Assembly (NCBI GenBank): GCA_030530875.1
Contig: JAUMUD010000009.1
Span: forward strand, 1 to 57,979
Direction: 5' to 3'
Source: Corynebacterium sp.
GTDB lineage: Bacteria > Actinomycetota > Actinomycetes > Mycobacteriales > Mycobacteriaceae
DNA: 57,979 nucleotides
Part shown: piece after piece, positions 26,392 to 35,826 of the stretch
How positions within the stretch are numbered: the stretch's first letter is position 1
Layout of the letters: the number at the start of each line of letters is the position of its first letter
Notes under the pieces: generated by a model
What the model was told of the DNA's origin: nothing
Seen by the model: only the letters and a program-made list of their open reading frames with translations
Database searches by the model: none
Made by a program: the position numbers and the translations under genes

Positions 26392-26787
26392 TTAGAACTT
26401 CAAACCACCTTCACGTGCGCCTTCGGCCAGCGCAGCCACGCGGCCGTGATACTTGTAGCCTGCACGGTCGAAGACAACAGTCTCAACACCAGCCTTGGCA
26501 GCGCGCTCAGCGATGAGCTGACCAACCTTGGCGGCACGAGCCTTCTTGTCGCCCTCGAGTGCGCGAACATCGGCTTCCATGGTGGAAGCGGAGACCAGGG
26601 TGTGGCCCTTGAGGTCGTCGATAACCTGAGCGTGCATATGGCGAGAGGTACGGTGCACTACGAGACGTGGGGTCTCGGCAGTACCACGCATATGCTTGCG
26701 GATACGGTTGTGGCGACGAGCACGTGCGATACGACGGCGGGTGGAAATGTCCTTGCCAACTGGGAGACGCTTGCTTGAATTGCTCAT
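26392..26787 (-). CDS. rplR: 50S ribosomal protein L18
   Basis: The 131-residue 5S rRNA-binding protein includes [34 protein letters not shown] and a [20 protein letters not shown] end. Its start overlaps the rplF stop (TAATG). Confidence 0.98.
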   Translation of the reverse strand: MSNSSKRLPVGKDISTRRRIARARRHNRIRKHMRGTAETPRLVVHRTSRHMHAQVIDDLKGHTLVSASTMEADVRALEGDKKARAAKVGQLIAERAAKAGVETVVFDRAGYKYHGRVAALAEGAREGGLKF

Positions 26788-27323
26788 TACTTACCCGTCT
26801 TTCCGACCTTGCGGCGAATCTGCTCACCCTCGTAGCGGATGCCCTTACCCTTATAAGGATCATCCTTGCGCAAACGACGGATGATAGCTGCGATCTGGCC
26901 GACCTTCTGCTTATCAATACCAGTGATGGAGAACTTGGTGGTGCCATCAACAGCAAAGGTGATGCCCTCTGGGGCCTCAATCAGAACTGGGTGGCTGTAG
27001 CCGAGGGAGAACTCGAGGTCCTTGCCCTTAGCCTGAACACGGTAACCAACACCGAAGATTTCCATCTTGATGGTGTAGCCCTCGGTAACACCGACGACCA
27101 TGTTGTTGATCAGGGAGCGGGAGAGACCGTGGAGTGCACGGTTCTTGCGCTGATCGTCTGGACGAGTAACAGCAATCTCGTTGTCCTCGTACTTCACAGC
27201 GATAGGAGCTGGAACATCAAGCTGAAGAGAACCCTTTGGGCCCTTAACAGCGACGTTCTGACCAGTGATGGTCACCTCAACGCCATTTGGAACAACGACT
27301 GGGTGCTTACCAATACGCGACAT
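26787..27323 (-). CDS. rplF: 50S ribosomal protein L6
   Basis: The 178-residue protein starts [19 protein letters not shown]. It has the L6 repeats and the [22 protein letters not shown]-terminus. L6 lies near the GTPase centre of the 50S subunit. It is 12 nt downstream of rpsH. Confidence 0.98.
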   Translation of the reverse strand: MSRIGKHPVVVPNGVEVTITGQNVAVKGPKGSLQLDVPAPIAVKYEDNEIAVTRPDDQRKNRALHGLSRSLINNMVVGVTEGYTIKMEIFGVGYRVQAKGKDLEFSLGYSHPVLIEAPEGITFAVDGTTKFSITGIDKQKVGQIAAIIRRLRKDDPYKGKGIRYEGEQIRRKVGKTGK

Positions 27324-27335
27324 GTCAATCCTCCC

Positions 27336-27734
27336 TTACCAGACGTAAGCGAGGACTTCCCCGCCTACACCCTTGTTAGCTGCCTGACGGTCGGTGAGGA
27401 GGCCCTGAGAGGTGGAGATAATAGCAACACCGAGGCCACCGAGCACCTGAGGCAGGTTGGTGGACTTGGTGTACACGCGCAGACCTGGCTTGGACACGCG
27501 ACGCACACCAGAAATGGAACGCTGACGGTTAGCACCGTACTTGAGCTCAATGGTGAGGGTCTTGCCAACCTTGGCATCCTCAACCTTGTAGTCAGCAATA
27601 TAACCTTCAGACTTCAAGATCTCGGCAATATTAGCCTTAAGCTTGGAGGAAGGCATGGATACGGAATCGTGGTGCGCATTATTAGCGTTGCGCACGCGCG
27701 ACAGCATATCCGCAATTGGATCTGTCATGGTCAT
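27336..27734 (-). CDS. rpsH: 30S ribosomal protein S8
   Basis: The 132-residue protein starts [18 protein letters not shown] and includes [31 protein letters not shown] and the GGEVLAYVW end. An upstream in-frame extension to 27776 is rejected because 132 residues is the family length. It is the first gene of this half of the spc operon. The rplN-rplX-rplE part is absent and a phosphatase gene lies upstream. The 209-bp gap upstream (27735-27943) should hold its promoter, but I see no clear boxes. Confidence 0.96.
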   Translation of the reverse strand: MTMTDPIADMLSRVRNANNAHHDSVSMPSSKLKANIAEILKSEGYIADYKVEDAKVGKTLTIELKYGANRQRSISGVRRVSKPGLRVYTKSTNLPQVLGGLGVAIISTSQGLLTDRQAANKGVGGEVLAYVW

Positions 27735-27943
27735 AAGAAAAGACCTGATACCTTTCTCGTTGCGGTTCCGACTCACCCTGCGTTATCGCCAGAAAGCCAC
27801 TGACGCCGCTTTGGCTCAATAGCCTCGCAGCTCGCTGCCTGTTTTGGCGGACGTGGTGGGCAAGGGGCCTACAACAAATCTCGATACGTACAAGCTCTGT
27901 GGACACAAAGCCAAGATGCAAGTTTAGTACAAAGGCCCAGTTT

Positions 27944-29140
27944 TTACAAACTCAGGACATGCACATTACCTGCGCTATCGAGCTCATAGCGAGCCGCGAA
28001 GGCACGGGCAAGGTTAATGCGCTCCCAGCTTGGCTGGCCGGCCTGGTCGAGCGGGTAGCCGGATTCATCCGCGGTTTGCTCAAGAATCTGTCGACGCTGC
28101 TCCCAGTTCAGTTCTGGGAATTTATTAATCAGCAGGTCAGGCACCTGGTTTGGAACCAAGATTCCACCTGAGGGTGAAATCTTGCTAAAACCGTAATGCA
28201 TGCGGGATGTGTAATCCCCCACAGGATCATTCGAGTAAGGAATATTTTGGGCCTCCGGGTTGAGGCTATGGCGCCAAGCAAGTTCGGCACGAATTTCTTG
28301 GGCAGCAGCTTGAACAGCCGCGCGCATTTTAGGGTCATTCCAGCGGTCCGCTGCAGCAGCAATGCCAGTCATACGGCCACCCATGACATCAAGTGGATAG
28401 TGCACACCCAGCACAATGCGGTTATAACCGGATTCTGAACCACGGGCCAGAAGCTGTTCTGAATACTCAGGAAGCGCTGCTGCTAGGAGCGTGGTAACCC
28501 AGGTTGCCTGATTGGTATGGCCGGATGGGAAGGACTTGGAGGAAAGGTAGATCTCTTTGCCCGGAACCTCATAGCGCTTGATGCGATCGGGGGCTGCGAC
28601 GAAAGGTCGTGGGTTTTTGAAAATCTCCTTTTCCACAAAAGTAGAGGAGGCAATACCGCCAGCACGGGCAAACCAGCCGCCATTAAAGAGCATGGCGGTT
28701 TTTGGAAGACGGTGTTCGGCCAGGGCTGTTTTAATATAGCCCGCATTTTCTGAACCGAAGGCATCGCTAATTGCTGAAAAGACCCCGTCCTGATCGGCAA
28801 GGGCGTCTGATTGGGCGCGTCGAATAGCTGCCTCAGAGGCGTTATTATTTATGGCCGCAACCTGATCAAGATTGGAGCGCATAATGGCCTCATTGGTTTT
28901 CAAATTTTTAAAATCCGAGACCACATCGAGGTAAATGCCCCATGGGTGCGAGCTAATATCCGAGATATAGCCAACATAGTCATTAAGGCTGAAACGGACC
29001 GGGACGGGCGCACCCGGATAGAGGGTAGGTTCCTCCTGGCCGGGGGCCACGGCAGGAATGGTGGGGAGCGGATCCGCGGCCGCTACCCCAGTACCCAAAG
29101 TGAGAATTCCGAAACTGGTTGCGAGGACCTTTTTAATCAC
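27944..29140 (-). CDS. Secreted PAP2-family acid phosphatase
   Basis: The 398-residue protein from GTG 29140 starts MIKKVLATSFGILTLG and has a signal peptide ending near VAAAD. It shows the three PAP2 blocks: KEIFKNPRP, SFPSGHTNQ and NRIVLGVHYPLDV. Class A-like bacterial acid phosphatases of this type hydrolyse phosphomonoesters outside the membrane. Here the GTG overlaps the ppk2 stop by 8 nt, so translation is coupled. A TTG upstream at 29167 would spoil the signal peptide. Pairing with a polyphosphate kinase suggests a phosphate-metabolism link (inference). Confidence 0.88.
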   Translation of the reverse strand: MIKKVLATSFGILTLGTGVAAADPLPTIPAVAPGQEEPTLYPGAPVPVRFSLNDYVGYISDISSHPWGIYLDVVSDFKNLKTNEAIMRSNLDQVAAINNNASEAAIRRAQSDALADQDGVFSAISDAFGSENAGYIKTALAEHRLPKTAMLFNGGWFARAGGIASSTFVEKEIFKNPRPFVAAPDRIKRYEVPGKEIYLSSKSFPSGHTNQATWVTTLLAAALPEYSEQLLARGSESGYNRIVLGVHYPLDVMGGRMTGIAAAADRWNDPKMRAAVQAAAQEIRAELAWRHSLNPEAQNIPYSNDPVGDYTSRMHYGFSKISPSGGILVPNQVPDLLINKFPELNWEQRRQILEQTADESGYPLDQAGQPSWERINLARAFAARYELDSAGNVHVLSL

Positions 29141-30032
29141 CGATTTGGTCCCGTCCGCGCATGACAATCAGGGGATCTGGTTCGCCGACGAGTTCATGAT
29201 CCTTGCCGGTGTATTCGAACTTGGAGAGCACATAGCGCATGGCATTGATGCGGGCGCGCTTTTTGTCATTGGAGCGAATGGTAATCCATGGGGATTCATC
29301 CGTATCGGTATAGCGGAACTGTTCTTCCTTGGCGCGGGTGTAATCATCCCAACGATCCAGGGAGGCGAGGTCCATTGGGGAGAGCTTCCACTGACGGACC
29401 GGGTCAACCTGGCGGATAGCGAATCGGGTGCGCTGTTCCTTCTGGCTTACGGAGAACCAGAATTTGGTGAGCGAAATACCCGAGCCCATAATCATATTTT
29501 CCAGCATTGGGACTTCGCGCAGGAACTCGGCGTGCTGGGATTCAGTACAGAAACCCATAACGCGCTCCACACCGGAGCGGTTGTACCAGGAGCGGTCGAA
29601 GAAGACAATCTCGCCGGCGGCTGGGAAGTGCTCGATATAGCGCTGGAAGTACCAGGAGGTGGACTCGCGTGGACTTGGCTTTTCAAGCGCAACGGTGCGT
29701 GCGCCACGAGGGTTGAGGTGTTCGTTGAAGCGCTTAATGGTGCCGCCCTTACCGGCAGCATCGCGGCCCTCAAAGAGAATAATGTGGCGCTGGCCCGTGT
29801 CCTTGGTCCAGTTTTGCCATTTGAGTAGCTCGATTTGCAAAAGGCGCTTGGTGTGTTCATATTCCTTGCGGCTCATGCGCTCTTGGTATGGGTAATTTTC
29901 ACGCCAAGTTTCCACCGGCTGACCCGATGGGGTAATGAGAACTGGGTCGTCCTCATCGGTGTCATCGACAATATAGCCCTCGGTGGCGGCTAGATCGACG
30001 ACCGGCAAATCATTATCGGAACTTCTCTTCAT
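29133..30032 (-). CDS. ppk2: Polyphosphate kinase 2
   Basis: PPK2 transfers phosphate between polyphosphate and nucleotides. The 299-residue protein has Walker A in FEGRDAAGKGGTIKRF, the FDRSWYNRSG lid/Walker B motif and a PRGARTVALEKPS substrate loop. The size fits class I PPK2. TAGAAT lies 6 nt upstream of the ATG without a Shine-Dalgarno, suggesting a leaderless transcript. Its location next to por genes and groEL matches other corynebacteria, from memory. Confidence 0.95.
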   Translation of the reverse strand: MKRSSDNDLPVVDLAATEGYIVDDTDEDDPVLITPSGQPVETWRENYPYQERMSRKEYEHTKRLLQIELLKWQNWTKDTGQRHIILFEGRDAAGKGGTIKRFNEHLNPRGARTVALEKPSPRESTSWYFQRYIEHFPAAGEIVFFDRSWYNRSGVERVMGFCTESQHAEFLREVPMLENMIMGSGISLTKFWFSVSQKEQRTRFAIRQVDPVRQWKLSPMDLASLDRWDDYTRAKEEQFRYTDTDESPWITIRSNDKKRARINAMRYVLSKFEYTGKDHELVGEPDPLIVMRGRDQIGD

Positions 30033-30038
30033 AGGTTT

Positions 30039-30044
30039 ATTCTA
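30039..30044 (-). promoter_or_regulatory. -10 box of a probable leaderless ppk2 promoter
   Basis: TAGAAT on the minus strand is followed by AAACCT and ATG. Confidence 0.45.
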
Positions 30045-30080
30045 GCCAGAATTTTTTGAAAAATCGCGATAACACGAAAA

Positions 30081-30107
30081 AACCCCGCTCCCAGCGGGAA
30101 CGGGGTT
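30081..30107 (-). terminator. Terminator after the first porH-porA-type pair
   Basis: AACCCCG pairs with CGGGGTT, with CCC/GGG inside. A T run follows on the minus strand, toward ppk2. Confidence 0.9.
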
Positions 30108-30126
30108 GCAAAAATGGGTTCGTTAA

Positions 30127-30294
30127 TTACTTAACACCCTGAATAATGTCCTTGAGGCCATCGAAGATAGCGTAGAGGGCATAGGATGCATTCTTGAACA
30201 TACCGAAGTTGAAGTTCAGGCCAGCAACCTTGTAACCGGAATCGGCAACAGAGAAGCTTGCGAGGGACTCAAGAGCCTTAGCTACAGCGTTCAT
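30127..30294 (-). CDS. porA: PorA-type mycomembrane channel peptide, copy 1
   Basis: This 55-residue gene starts MNAVAKALESLASFSVADSG and ends KDIIQGVK. It has no signal peptide, as in known corynebacterial PorA/PorH proteins, which reach the mycomembrane without one and, from memory, are O-mycoloylated on Ser. AAAAGGAG precedes the ATG. It is the second gene of a pair with the porH-type gene upstream, the C. glutamicum order. It is a clear paralogue of the gene at 30999-31166: both start MN, share FS...SGY and NFG, and end GVK. The function is assigned by context and similarity between copies, not by a database match. Confidence 0.8.
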   Translation of the reverse strand: MNAVAKALESLASFSVADSGYKVAGLNFNFGMFKNASYALYAIFDGLKDIIQGVK

Positions 30295-30352
30295 TCTTAT
30301 TTTCTCCTTTTAAAAATTCTGTATTTCAGCTGGATTGGTTGGATAGACCGAA

Positions 30353-30523
30353 TTAGCTATCCAGAGGAGCGGTGCCGATAGCCTTAAGAGCATCACCAGA
30401 CTTGGAGCCGAGCAGGCCAGCGATGGTGTTCAGAAGTACTGGAACGTACTTGATCAGAGCGTGAACGCCGCTGAAGAATGCGGAGAGGTCACCAAGCTGA
30501 GTCTTGATAAGAGAGAAATCCAT
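30353..30523 (-). CDS. porH: PorH-type mycomembrane channel peptide, copy 1
   Basis: The 56-residue protein starts MDFSLIKTQLGDLSAFFSG. PorH proteins typically begin MD-x-S and form hetero-oligomeric channels with PorA. It is an amphipathic helix with no signal peptide. I chose ATG 30523, with GAAGGAG upstream. The longer frame to 30679 has a Pro/Gly-rich extension without a ribosome binding site. Copy 2 (31177-31311) is nearly identical over residues 6-25 (KTQLGD...FFSGVHALIK). Confidence 0.82.
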   Translation of the reverse strand: MDFSLIKTQLGDLSAFFSGVHALIKYVPVLLNTIAGLLGSKSGDALKAIGTAPLDS

Positions 30524-30950
30524 GAGTAAAACTCCTTCAGTAGGACATCCACCCGGAGGTGGACTGTTTCCAGTTGCTGAATGCCCTTCATGTCCTGTGG
30601 GCATCTCAGTAACTACGGTAAGACACGCTGCGGATTTTTTCAAAAATCTATCGACGGCAGCTGAAGCGGAACTTGACAAACTTTTAGGTAGATGAATCTA
30701 TCGCCCAGATTTTTCGAAAATACAGTGCCAATAGAAAACTAATTTAACTCAGTTAATATTCAGGTTGACAGAAATTCCTGCATAGCGCCCACTATTAGTT
30801 TTGTCTATCTATTAACATGGCAACTTTACTGTCCCCCGCGCCGATTTTGAAAACCAACATTTAAAGAAGTGAACTGTCACATTGGGGGTTTATGCGCATA
30901 GCGTGTACGCAACTGGCCGTTTGCGCGCAAATTTGCAGGGCATTAAAAAA
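30524..30950. other. Intergenic region upstream of por pair 1
   Basis: I find no gene here. It holds a TCCACC-CGGA-GGTGGA stem (30548-30563) just before the porH ribosome binding site. It also holds a perfect 13-bp palindrome TTAACT-C-AGTTAA (30744-30756), probably near the promoter. Confidence 0.55.
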
Positions 30951-30974
30951 CTGCGGTAGCAAATACTACCGCAG
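30951..30974 (-). terminator. Terminator after por pair 2
   Basis: CTGCGGTAG and CTACCGCAG form a perfect 9-bp stem with a 6-nt loop, followed by TTTTTT on the minus strand. Confidence 0.92.
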
Positions 30975-30998
30975 TACTAGTGAGGATATTCCACGGGA

Positions 30999-31166
30999 CT
31001 ACTTCACGCCCTTGAGAATATGGCCGAGACCAGTAGCAATCTTGCCCAGCGCCTCGATAAGTGGGGCCAAATGGCCAAAGTTATACTTCAGTGGACCAAG
31101 GGTGTAGCCACTCTTCTCGCTTGAGAATGCTGCAAAGCTATCAAGCAGACTCGCAATCTTGTTCAT
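30999..31166 (-). CDS. PorA-type mycomembrane channel peptide, copy 2
   Basis: The 55-residue protein starts MNKIASLLDSFAAFSSEKSG and ends GHILKGVK. It has the same length and spacing of key residues as copy 1: MN start, FS, SGY, NFG at 29-31 and GVK end. ATAAGGAGTAAATC precedes the ATG, which is 10 nt after the stop of its porH-type partner. Predicted amphipathic helices and no signal peptide. Confidence 0.78.
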   Translation of the reverse strand: MNKIASLLDSFAAFSSEKSGYTLGPLKYNFGHLAPLIEALGKIATGLGHILKGVK

Positions 31167-31176
31167 GATTTACTCC

Positions 31177-31311
31177 TTATGCGCCCTTGTTATTGGTCAG
31201 AATCAACTTGAGACCTTCAAAAACAGTTGGAAGGTGCTTGATCAGTGCATGCACGCCACTAAAGAAGGCGCCAATATCACCCAACTGGGTCTTTACCAGG
31301 CTAATATCCAT
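31177..31311 (-). CDS. PorH-type mycomembrane channel peptide, copy 2
   Basis: The 44-residue protein starts MDISLVKTQLGDIGAFFSG, continues VHALIKHLPTVFEG and ends TNNKGA. It lacks about the last 12 residues present in copy 1. AAGGAGTAG precedes the ATG. A small CCCG/CGGG stem lies just upstream of the ribosome binding site, in the same place as the stem before copy 1. Confidence 0.78.
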   Translation of the reverse strand: MDISLVKTQLGDIGAFFSGVHALIKHLPTVFEGLKLILTNNKGA

Positions 31312-31446
31312 GGTTCTACTCCTTACTTTCCCGAAAGACGGGTTCACAACGACAGGAAGTGTGTTTGTCTCGACTTTGCAACCGTAGGAGCAATGTCTTG
31401 AAAAAGAGATTACATTGGCTAAAGCGTTTTACAAAATCAGGTATCC

Positions 31447-31461
31447 AGCTAATATTTAGCT
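31447..31461. promoter_or_regulatory. Palindrome AGCTAA-TAT-TTAGCT
   Basis: The 6-bp arms are perfect around TAT, about 136 bp upstream of the por pair 2 start. It is a candidate repressor or activator site. Confidence 0.4.
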
Positions 31462-31470
31462 TCCCCACAG

Positions 31471-31525
31471 TTTATACAATAAATACTAGCGTTTACCTTG
31501 CGGTTTCTAATTTATAAAATAAATA
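31471..31525. repeat. 15-bp direct repeats exactly 40 bp apart in the por region
   Basis: TTTATACAATAAATA (31471-31485) and TTTATAAAATAAATA (31511-31525) differ at one base and lie on the same helix face, about four turns apart. Confidence 0.5.
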
Positions 31526-31731
31526 TCACCGATCGCAGAGGGTGCTAAAATTACCCTATTTCGGGGGTATCTCAGTAGATGCATAACCTATATGCGTTTT
31601 CGCCAATTTCGGGAGCCTCAGGAATTAACAGGCGTATCATCCTAGTGGCAGGAATCACATTTTTCCGCCTTATTTTGGTACATTTCTAGCGAGCATTAGG
31701 CACGGTTTTTCGGGATTTTTGACATGAAAAA

Positions 31732-31758
31732 ACCGCCCAAGCCAGGGGCCTGGACGGT
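31732..31758 (-). terminator. Terminator after por pair 3
   Basis: ACCG/CGGT and an inner CCAGG/CCTGG form the stem. The minus strand continues TTTTTTC. Confidence 0.8.
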
Positions 31759-31804
31759 GAGCGTTTCAAGAAATCAACAGAAATATCAGAAAGGTGCGGG
31801 AAAA

Positions 31805-31957
31805 TTAGACCGCGAGTGCGAGCAAGTACTTCACGCCGCTAGCGAGATAGTAGAGCGGAGTAACAAGATTGGAGAAATCGCTGAGCTTTACGTTGAAGAC
31901 GGAGGAGTTAGCGCTCCACTCAGCAACATTATTCAGAAAATTAACAATGGTGGTCAT
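31805..31957 (-). CDS. PorA-type channel peptide, copy 3 (divergent)
   Basis: The 50-residue protein starts MTTIVNFLNNVAEWSANSSV and ends YLLALAV. It is less like copies 1 and 2, with Trp14 and no GVK end. It has the same size, no signal peptide, amphipathic helices and the same place downstream of a porH-type gene. AAAGGAAAG precedes the ATG. The PorA assignment is by context. Confidence 0.65.
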   Translation of the reverse strand: MTTIVNFLNNVAEWSANSSVFNVKLSDFSNLVTPLYYLASGVKYLLALAV

Positions 31958-31993
31958 ATGAGGTTCTTTCCTTTAGTCGTAGGGGGATGTGCT

Positions 31994-32137
31994 TTAGCTG
32001 CTGAAGTAGCTACCCAGCTTGCCGAGGATGTTTGCCAAGGCGGAGACGAACTTTGGGAAATAGGTCGTCAGCAGGCTGGTGCCGTAGAAGAAGTTATATG
32101 CCTGCGTGATCTGGGTCTGAATGGCGCTAAGGTCCAT
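31994..32137 (-). CDS. PorH-type channel peptide, copy 3 (divergent)
   Basis: The 47-residue protein starts MDLSAIQTQITQAYNFFYG and ends GKLGSYFSS. It keeps the MD-x-S start and TQ at 8-9 of the other PorH-type copies but diverges after residue 12. The Ser-rich C-terminus could be a mycoloylation site (inference). AAGGAAGG lies upstream. It is the por gene nearest groEL. Confidence 0.68.
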   Translation of the reverse strand: MDLSAIQTQITQAYNFFYGTSLLTTYFPKFVSALANILGKLGSYFSS

Positions 32138-32462
32138 GTCGTGTTGTACCTTCCTTCTGAGGTCTAGCTCGTTTTGACTCTCCCAACATTAGCCGCCACC
32201 AAAGCAGAAGAAAACTCTTAAAATTCCCTGGTTATACGGTATTTTTGTGCACTCTCACACTCTTTTCCAAACTGCTAATCCACGCCTTTTTGAATAGCAC
32301 CACGTCCCCGCCCCGCCGCTTTGGAAAAGTCTAAAATTGCGCGCCTTTCAACCAATTAGAGTTTTCTGAAATTGGCCCTCCCCGCCCCCCATTTCTTTAG
32401 CCAACTCCATAGTTCGCACTCGCCTACGCCACGCAACCTCCGCGTTTCCTGTACATGAAAAA
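32138..32462. other. Intergenic region between groEL and por pair 3
   Basis: No gene found. It must hold the promoter of pair 3. A TATAAC box is present on the minus strand at about 32233, but no confident -35. Confidence 0.4.
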
Positions 32463-32488
32463 AGGGCGCTGTCCGAAGACAACGCCCT
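32463..32488 (-). terminator. groEL terminator
   Basis: AGGGCG-C-TGTC, a CGAA loop and GACA-A-CGCCCT, followed by a T run on the minus strand. Confidence 0.9.
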
Positions 32489-32563
32489 AATAAGAACCAG
32501 TAACCGGGGGTTTCGAAAATCAACCCCAGGTTTCCACAGCCCCAGTTTCTATATTCTCTGAAT

Positions 32564-34225
<1,662 letters not shown>

Positions 34226-34306
34226 TCACTCGAGTACTTCCAACCTGGCGCCCGCGACGGCGAACTGGGAGTGAAACCAGTCTCAACCAAGAAGGAACAT
34301 AACTGT

Positions 34307-34333
34307 TTAGCACTCAAAGCGTTAAAGTGCTAA
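34307..34333. promoter_or_regulatory. CIRCE operator (HrcA binding site)
   Basis: TTAGCACTC-N9-AAGTGCTAA matches the consensus TTAGCACTC-N9-GAGTGCTAA except for one base. It lies 106 bp upstream of groEL and 60 bp from the M20 peptidase start. Confidence 0.92.
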
Positions 34334-34379
34334 TTCTTTTTTACCAATCATCGCCCCCACCCGCAACAATATTAGGCAC

Positions 34380-34385
34380 TAAACT
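34380..34385 (+). promoter_or_regulatory. -10 box of a probable leaderless M20 peptidase promoter
   Basis: TAAACT is followed by 7 nt (GTAAGCC) and ATG 34393; no Shine-Dalgarno is present. Confidence 0.5.
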
Positions 34386-34392
34386 GTAAGCC

Positions 34393-35763
34393 ATGAGCGA
34401 ACAACCAAAGAATCATCCACTTTTTGAAAAACTGCACTCCCATTTCCTTGGCACCGAGACACGTGAGTATTTTTTCACAAACCTCTCTGAGCTGGTTGCT
34501 TTCAATTCTGTCCACTCTACTCCTTCGCTTGCCGACGATCTCGACGGAGCCTGTGCGTGGGTAGCCTCCAAACTTGAAGGTTTCGGTTTTGAGGTTTCTC
34601 AAAATCGCACCGTGGATAAGAGTCAGGTCATTGTGGCCCAGCGTCATTTTTCACAAAAGCTGCCAACGGTGCTTCTCTATGCCCACTATGATGTTGTGCC
34701 AGTCAATAACCCGGAGGATTGGACATCGGACCCCTTCACTCTTACTGAACGCGACGGGCGCTGGTACGGCCGTGGTGCTGCGGATTGTAAGGGCAATGTG
34801 GTCATGCACCTTGGTGTTCTTGCTGCTTTGGAAAAATTCGGCTTTTTTGAAAAACCAACGGCCAATATCACTGTGATTGTCGAAGGTTCTGAGGAAATGG
34901 GTGGCGAGGGCTTGCACCACTTCCTTGCCGAAAACCCTGAGCTCTTCCGTGCCGATCGCATTATGATCGCCGACTCCGGTAATGCTGCTCTCGGTGTGCC
35001 AACCTTGACTACCTCCCTTCGTGGTGGTGCGCAGGTTTTGGTTCGCGTCGATACGCTCAAAACCCCAGTGCACTCCGGTGCCTTGGGTGGTCCAGCACCG
35101 GATGCCGTGACTGCTTTGGTAAAGCTCCTTGATACCCTTCACAATGACCGTGGTGAAACCACCATTGATGGCGTGAAGAATTTTGAAAATTGGGAGGGGC
35201 GCGCCTATGACGCCACCCAATTTGCCGCTGACGCTGGTGTTTTGGAGGGTGTATCCCTGCCTGGCAAGCCGGAGGATATTGCCTCGGCCCTGTGGGCTCG
35301 CCCAGCGGTGACCATTACTGGTTTCTCCTCTACCCCAGTGGAAAAGGCCATTAATGCTGTGCCTGCCACGGCCAGTGCCAATCTGAATCTGCGTGTGCCT
35401 GCCGGTTTGAATACTGCGGAGACTGTGGCAGCCCTGGAGGCGCATTTGCGGGCCCACACCCCATGGAATGCGCAGATTAGCATTGAGATTTCCGATGTCA
35501 ATGAGCCTTTTGCCGGTGGCATTGATACTGTGATGGCGGATTGCTTGAGTGCCGCCTATGAGGGCCAGCCAACGCAGCTCATTGGTTCCGGTGGCTCCAT
35601 TCCGCTGTGCACTGAGCTCCAGGAGCTGTTCCCGGATGCACAGCTTGCCCTCTATGGTGTGGAGGAACCAACCTGCGCTATCCACTCCGTGGATGAGTCC
35701 GTTGATCCGGAGGAAATTGCCCGCATTGCCCTTGCCGAGGCCCTCTTCCTTCTTTCCATCTAA
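34393..35763 (+). CDS. M20-family metallopeptidase (dipeptidase)
   Basis: The 456-residue zinc peptidase has YAHYDVVP (His and Asp near a metal ligand), GRGAADCKGN (bridging Asp) and VEGSEEMGG (catalytic Glu and ligand Glu). A lid/dimerisation domain follows, with PVHSGALGG, and GSGGSIP near the end. M20 dipeptidases cleave short peptides in the cytoplasm. Transcription is divergent from groEL. It ends at the strong bidirectional terminator before the giant gene. Exact substrate unknown. Confidence 0.92.
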   Translation: MSEQPKNHPLFEKLHSHFLGTETREYFFTNLSELVAFNSVHSTPSLADDLDGACAWVASKLEGFGFEVSQNRTVDKSQVIVAQRHFSQKLPTVLLYAHYDVVPVNNPEDWTSDPFTLTERDGRWYGRGAADCKGNVVMHLGVLAALEKFGFFEKPTANITVIVEGSEEMGGEGLHHFLAENPELFRADRIMIADSGNAALGVPTLTTSLRGGAQVLVRVDTLKTPVHSGALGGPAPDAVTALVKLLDTLHNDRGETTIDGVKNFENWEGRAYDATQFAADAGVLEGVSLPGKPEDIASALWARPAVTITGFSSTPVEKAINAVPATASANLNLRVPAGLNTAETVAALEAHLRAHTPWNAQISIEISDVNEPFAGGIDTVMADCLSAAYEGQPTQLIGSGGSIPLCTELQELFPDAQLALYGVEEPTCAIHSVDESVDPEEIARIALAEALFLLSI

Positions 35764-35778
35764 GTTTTTCAAAAACCA

Positions 35779-35814
35779 CAAACCCCAGTCCAGAGTTTTC
35801 TGAACTGGGGTTTG
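35779..35814. terminator. Bidirectional terminator between the M20 peptidase and the giant gene
   Basis: CAAACCCCAGT and ACTGGGGTTTG are a perfect 11-bp inverted repeat with a 14-nt loop. It serves both converging genes. Confidence 0.92.
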
Positions 35815-35826
35815 CTTGTGCCCTTA

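Larger units (their letters stand above)
31312..31731. other. Intergenic region upstream of por pair 2
   Basis: No gene is visible. Regulatory-looking elements include a 15-bp palindrome AGCTAA-TAT-TTAGCT (31447-31461) and two 15-bp AT-rich direct repeats at 31471 and 31511. An AGGGT/ACCCT stem lies at about 31539-31557. Confidence 0.55.

Noticed and set aside
30353-30679. PorH-type copy 1 with an N-terminal extension of 52 residues
   Set aside because: The extension is Pro/Gly-rich and unlike PorH; a good ribosome binding site precedes the internal ATG at 30523, giving a normal PorH length.
31724-32167. 147-codon plus-strand frame over por pair 3
   Set aside because: Antisense to two short genes with ribosome binding sites and a terminator in the minus direction.
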